Below, piece after piece: positions 60,690 to 64,000 of a DNA stretch of 64,000 bases. The DNA is from an uncultured Flavobacteriaceae bacterium (lineage in GTDB: Bacteria > Bacteroidota > Bacteroidia > Flavobacteriales > Flavobacteriaceae): NCBI GenBank assembly GCA_947500445.1, contig CANMSB010000010.1, positions 1 to 64,000 of the forward strand, given 5' to 3'. The position numbers were made by a program, and so were the translations under genes. Positions within the stretch are counted from its first letter, which is position 1, and each line of letters begins with the position of its first letter. Below the pieces are notes generated by a model. That model worked only from the letters and a program-made list of their open reading frames with translations, was not told where the DNA came from and ran no database searches.

Positions 60690-61805
60690 TCAACGCGTTC
60701 CAGGCCCTAGCGTTGCATAACGCAACAGATCATTTTCTATGGCGTATTTTATGAGCAGATGCTTTCCGGAGGTACCACTGACTTTTAGTACTTTTTTAAT
60801 TTGATGGATGTGGGCCTGAAAACCGTCCACACTGATATGCATGGCCTCCGCTATTTCGGTATACGATTTTTGTTCGCCCAAAAGTGCCAAATTGCCCAAT
60901 ACTTCTTTTTGGCGTTCGGAAAGTTCAATTTTTGACGATTCTCTCAGTTGGTGCAACTCGTTTCCCAAATGGGCTACCGTTGCTTCCAACGCTGCATTCG
61001 ATCGAAGCAGCTCGTTATTCCTTGTCCGAAGTCGGTGCTGTTGTTCCAACACCGATTCAAGTCGCGATTCCTTTTCTTCTTTTTCCGATAAAAATTTCCA
61101 ACTATACAGTAAAATAGAAAACAACAGGATAAAAAGAAATTTGAAGGATACCGCGGTTACGATACCCACCAATTCCCAGGTTCCATTGTTCAAAACCTCA
61201 GGCACCTTGTTTACTGGAACGATACGATGGGTAACGGCAATAAGTATGAGTATAAAAAGTACCGTACTGGGCAAAACCATGAAACGCATTTGTCGATTGA
61301 AAAAAGCTTTGTTCAACGCTTGCAGCAGGGCAAGTGCCACAAGAATGGAAATGGGGATATCTATAAGCCATATCAGGGCGCTATCTATAGCAACATTGGT
61401 GTAAGATGCCGCAAAAAAAACAAAGACCAACATTGCCATGATCACGCCGTACAGGAAAATAAACTCCTTTTCGGTAAACCGTGCCACAAAGCGGACCACT
61501 GCACTCGGCCTTCCCGTATGTTCTATGGAGGGTAGGGACAATAAAATGAACATTGAATTTAAAAGGGAAACACAGACCCCAAAATAAATCAGCCAGCTGG
61601 TCGATGGCGATACCCCTAAACCTTTTACGGCAAGCAGCGTAATACACGCGCCCATGCCCCAAACAAAAATCGCCCAACCAAACCAAAGGATGCCTGTTAC
61701 GCCCTCCTTTTTTCCCGCTGCATTATGTTCCTTTTTGTAGATCCGCTGTATTACAATGGCGGTTATCATACATACTATAGCGGTTATGGCATATTCTAAC
61801 ATCAA
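60690..61805 (-). CDS. membrane-bound LuxR-type regulator with seven predicted helices
   Basis: 371 residues. About seven hydrophobic helices fill 1-240 (EYAITAIVCMITAIVI, GWAIFVWGMGACITLLAV, FLYGVIMAMLVFVFFAAS, FLFILLFSILLYSW). A coiled-coil-like stretch follows (EKEEKESRLESVLEQQHRL), then a LuxR-type helix-turn-helix (LSERQKEVLGNLALLGEQ, YTEIAEAMHISVDGFQAHI, HQIKKVL). It should sense something at the membrane and regulate genes, perhaps as a dimer through the coiled coil. No known family is assigned. Confidence 0.85.
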   Translation of the reverse strand: MMLEYAITAIVCMITAIVIQRIYKKEHNAAGKKEGVTGILWFGWAIFVWGMGACITLLAVKGLGVSPSTSWLIYFGVCVSLLNSMFILLSLPSIEHTGRPSAVVRFVARFTEKEFIFLYGVIMAMLVFVFFAASYTNVAIDSALIWLIDIPISILVALALLQALNKAFFNRQMRFMVLPSTVLFILILIAVTHRIVPVNKVPEVLNNGTWELVGIVTAVSFKFLFILLFSILLYSWKFLSEKEEKESRLESVLEQQHRLRTRNNELLRSNAALEATVAHLGNELHQLRESSKIELSERQKEVLGNLALLGEQKSYTEIAEAMHISVDGFQAHIHQIKKVLKVSGTSGKHLLIKYAIENDLLRYATLGPGTR

Positions 61806-62121
61806 CTGCGAACAAATTTCTGTTTTAAAGGTACTAAAACCAGTAAAGTACGGCTACTTAAACAGTACGTAACTAGGGTTAATACCATTTTAACTTTGAA
61901 ATCGTGCGTATAGAAATTGAATGATTTTTTAGTTGTTCGAGGCAAAAAGCTTGTCCCCGGCTTGACCGGGGATCTAAACATAGCCTTAGCTACGGTTATA
62001 TTTTTTAACGAAGAACAGCTGAAAAAGAAACGATTTATTAGTGCTATTTCAAAGTTAAAATGGTATAATTTCCCTGATACCTATCCTTTGGGACGTTCGG
62101 ACCGACATTTTTAACAAACGG
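61806..62121. other. 316-base gap, mostly palindromic element B
   Basis: Apart from the element (separate entry) only short flanks remain; the upstream region of the LuxR-type gene lies here. Confidence 0.5.
61883..62065. mobile_element. MITE-like palindromic element B, copy 3 (full form)
   Basis: About 183 bases. Perfect 20-base inverted ends TACCATTTTAACTTTGAAAT and complement, and TAA on both outer sides (61880-61882 and 62066-62068). Inside lie a GC-rich hairpin (TCCCCGG-CTTGA-CCGGGGA) and, on the minus strand, TAACCGTAGCTAAGGCTATG, which resembles the core hairpin of element A. No coding frame. Confidence 0.85.
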
Positions 62122-62580
62122 CTACGATGTTCGGACACTTTTATGAATGTGGGCATTGCGCACCACATTGGACAGAATAATATGCGTTCGGGTCTCCCCG
62201 TACTGTATCAGCTGGTCTATAAATTTTTCCAAATGAAACTGATCTTTGAGCACCACCTCCATTACAATGTTCTCATTCCCGGTAATGCGGTAACAATTGA
62301 TCACTTCTTCCAAACCCGTGACCATGGACAAAAACGGCTTGAGTTTCCCCATAAATGCCTTAAGCGTTACAATGGCCCTAAGCTGATGGCCCGTAAGCAC
62401 ATGGGAGACCATGGCATGATACCCCTCCAAAATACCCAGATCTTCCATTTTTTTTACCCGTTCCGCTACCGCAGGCGGGGTAAGCCCTACTTTACGCCCG
62501 ATGTTGGCAAAAGAATCGCGCGCATTTTCCTGTAAGCAGGTCAATATGGCCCAATTAAGGTCATCTATCTTTACTTTCAA
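62122..62580 (-). CDS. Lrp/AsnC-family transcriptional regulator
   Basis: 152 residues. N-terminal helix-turn-helix (LQENARDSFANIGRKVGLTP, AVAERVKKMEDLGILEGY), then the RAM ligand-binding domain (VIVTLKAFMG-like strand, VINCYRITGNENIVMEVVLK, DQLIQYGETRTHIILS). Such regulators respond to amino acids and often control transport or catabolism. Divergent to the four-helix-bundle gene; targets unknown. Confidence 0.93.
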   Translation of the reverse strand: MKVKIDDLNWAILTCLQENARDSFANIGRKVGLTPPAVAERVKKMEDLGILEGYHAMVSHVLTGHQLRAIVTLKAFMGKLKPFLSMVTGLEEVINCYRITGNENIVMEVVLKDQFHLEKFIDQLIQYGETRTHIILSNVVRNAHIHKSVRTS

Positions 62581-62699
62581 AATTTCGACAGTTTTATTCT
62601 TACGAATTAAAGGTAAAAATTATAATTGACTTTCGATACTAAAGATAAAAAATGAGAATCCGATGTAACTTTACTTTTCTAAAATTTGTAGGAGGTATC

Positions 62700-63104
62700 A
62701 TGGCCAAGAGAAAACAATTAGGAAGCATTCCCGTTTATCGCAAAGCGATGGACCTTTGCCATATGAGCAGGGAAATAGCATCCTATGTTTCTTTCAACAA
62801 AGACCTTCTTCAACTCTACCGTTCCAATAGCTTGCGGGACCATATGGCGGATGCCATCCTGACCGATGCGATATTGATACCACAACAAATTGCGCTTGCG
62901 GAACGTTCCAAATCCCACTCCGAACGGATGAGAAGCGTTTCCTTTATCCAAATCATGATACGGAACATCAATTCGTATTGTACGGGACTTGAAAAAGATG
63001 GTGTCAAAGAAAGGGAATACCTGCATCTTTTGCGAAATGAATTGCTCAGTTTTTACCGCTCCTATAAAAAATGGAGAAAAGGCCTATCGCGGGATTTTGG
63101 CTAG
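62700..63104 (+). CDS. four-helix-bundle-like protein of unknown function
   Basis: 134 residues from ATG 62700, which has GGAGGT six bases upstream; the frame opens at 62652 but those 16 residues are unlikely. Helical throughout: PVYRKAMDLCHMSREIASYV, DHMADAILTDAILIPQQIAL, SFIQIMIRNINSYC and ELLSFYRSYKKWRKG. The VYRKAMDLC start is like the S23/Avd-type four-helix-bundle family, but the match is by eye only. The strong GGAGGT is unusual in Bacteroidota. Flanked by palindromic elements on both sides at some distance. Confidence 0.7.
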   Translation: MAKRKQLGSIPVYRKAMDLCHMSREIASYVSFNKDLLQLYRSNSLRDHMADAILTDAILIPQQIALAERSKSHSERMRSVSFIQIMIRNINSYCTGLEKDGVKEREYLHLLRNELLSFYRSYKKWRKGLSRDFG

Positions 63105-63213
63105 AACGCCCTCTTCGTAACGCTTCAACGCTAGGCAATACCAGGCAACTTTTCTTTGGAAATTTTTGACTTCTCAACACCGCAATCAAAACGACCCGAC
63201 ACTACGTCACCAA

Positions 63214-63237
63214 TACCATTTTAACTTTGAAATGGTA
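63214..63237. repeat. minimal palindromic element B, copy 4
   Basis: TACCATTTTAACTTTGAAATGGTA: the B-family end closed directly by GGTA, so only the two tips remain. No matching flanks. Confidence 0.5.
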
Positions 63238-63282
63238 TACCTTATTTTTTTATCGTAAAAAGCGGTACAATGCTTAATTTTG

Positions 63283-64000
63283 ATGGTAAATACCAAAACT
63301 TTGAAGACCATTATCCTTATCCATTGCCCCGACCAACCGGGTATCGTTCACGCAACGACCGGCTTCATCCAATCCAACGGGGGAAATATTGTTTATTTAG
63401 ACCAACATGTCGACAAACAGGCGAACGTTTTTTTCATGCGTGTGGAAAGTGAGTTCGAAACGCCTACACCTGACCTGAAGGCACTGCGCGAGGATTTTGA
63501 CAAGGAGGTAGGGTTACCCTATAAAATAAAGTGGCAACTTCACACACCCGAAAACAGGCCAAAAATGGCCGTGTTCGTCTCCAAATACAACCATTGTCTG
63601 TACGACCTGCTCAGCAGGTACCATGCCGGTGAATTGGCGGTGGATATCCCGTTCATTTGTAGCAACCACGAAACCTTACGGAACATTGCGGAACAGTTTC
63701 ATATACCGTTTTTTCATATTCCCGTACAAAAGGACGCCCGGGCAAAAGCGGAAGCGGCACAACTGGAGTTGTTGCGGACACATGAAATCGACTTTGTGGT
63801 GTTGGCCCGCTACATGCAGATTGTAAGTGGTAACTTGATTGCCGAATTTCCCGATAGGATCATTAATATCCATCATTCCTTCCTACCTGCCTTTGCAGGG
63901 GCAAAACCCTATCATGCCGCGTACAAAAGGGGCGTAAAGATTATAGGTGCCACCAGCCACTATGTTACTGAAGAACTTGATGCCGGCCCGATCATTGAGC
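63283..64000 (+). CDS. purU: formyltetrahydrofolate deformylase, cut by the window end
   Basis: 239 codons from ATG 63283 to the window edge, with no stop yet; the full enzyme is about 280. It releases formate from 10-formyl-THF and keeps one-carbon and purine pools balanced. An N-terminal ACT domain (TIILIHCPDQPGIVHATTGF) is followed by the formyltransferase fold: VFVSKYNHCLYDLL, IPFICSNHETLR, VLARYMQIVS, and the catalytic block IINIHHSFLPAFAGAKPYHA with Asn and His. The ending GATSHYVTEELDAGPIIE is typical. Confidence 0.94.
   Translation, partial: MVNTKTLKTIILIHCPDQPGIVHATTGFIQSNGGNIVYLDQHVDKQANVFFMRVESEFETPTPDLKALREDFDKEVGLPYKIKWQLHTPENRPKMAVFVSKYNHCLYDLLSRYHAGELAVDIPFICSNHETLRNIAEQFHIPFFHIPVQKDARAKAEAAQLELLRTHEIDFVVLARYMQIVSGNLIAEFPDRIINIHHSFLPAFAGAKPYHAAYKRGVKIIGATSHYVTEELDAGPIIE

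Noticed and set aside
61956-61976. CCCCGG-CTTGA-CCGGGG hairpin as a separate terminator
   Set aside because: It lies inside element B copy 3 and has no T-run; it is part of the element.
26225-63237. CRISPR-like repeats
   Set aside because: The repeated palindromes are scattered over tens of kilobases with genes between them and have no regular spacers.

Overview
The window is chromosomal DNA of a member of the Bacteroidota, almost certainly a marine Flavobacteriaceae. The evidence is the gene content: a long-form NusB beside a DUF1573 lipoprotein and YajC, a PUR/DUF3276 protein, a TonB receptor with a carboxypeptidase-regulatory N-terminus, a YfiT-type bacillithiol transferase, a DnaJ with a reduced zinc finger, and promoters of the TTTG / TAnnTTTG type. 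Genus and species cannot be read from the sequence. No tRNA, rRNA, CRISPR array or prophage was seen.

Layout. 1-5,400: housekeeping genes (HMG-CoA lyase, LysE exporter, Dabb protein, pyrD) and small unknown genes. 5,400-11,900: a type VI secretion cargo island, with a VgrG spike, a 939-residue PAAR protein carrying a HET-C domain, a lipoprotein that is probably its immunity protein, and a broken second copy of that lipoprotein, closed by a strong two-way terminator. 11,900-18,500: TonB receptor, peptidase T, YdeI-like protein, Gfo/Idh/MocA oxidoreductase. 18,500-21,100: decayed transposase, then yajC, DUF1573 and nusB. 21,400-36,800: ABC exporter, PUR protein, M14, S8 and M28 peptidases, acyltransferase, thiol enzymes, cold-shock protein, a double prolyl isomerase and PPK2. 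37,700-45,050: a compact minus-strand run grpE, dnaJ, natA-like, natB-like, mscS, DUF6268, NtrC-like regulator, with overlapping genes in its middle. 45,600-50,300: TIGR01777, mnmD, DUF4920, ilvE and a MazG-like gene. 50,600-54,700: small membrane proteins, fluoride channel, and a nitrogen unit (P-II, Amt, outer-membrane porin). 54,700-64,000: DUF1684, DJ-1-like lipoprotein, a hydrolase-fold protein lacking its catalytic residues, MscS, an amino-acid:sodium symporter, a membrane-bound LuxR-type regulator, Lrp, a four-helix-bundle protein and the 5' part of purU.

The most striking non-coding signal is a set of short palindromic elements in the second half of the window. They end in TACC...GGTA. 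Six complete copies are flanked by identical 3-base direct repeats, TAA or TTA, and three of those flanks are the stop codon of a neighbouring gene. They look like non-autonomous transposable elements (MITEs) of related families sharing a core hairpin. A second, unrelated, diverged repeat of about 200 bases occurs three times (near 5.1, 28.7 and 30.8 kb).

The best candidate for new biology is the T6SS island. Its effector carries an uncharacterised middle region with an EExGHxxD motif between the PAAR and HET-C parts; the spike gene changes base composition abruptly near its 3' end; and the immunity gene exists as one full and one truncated copy.
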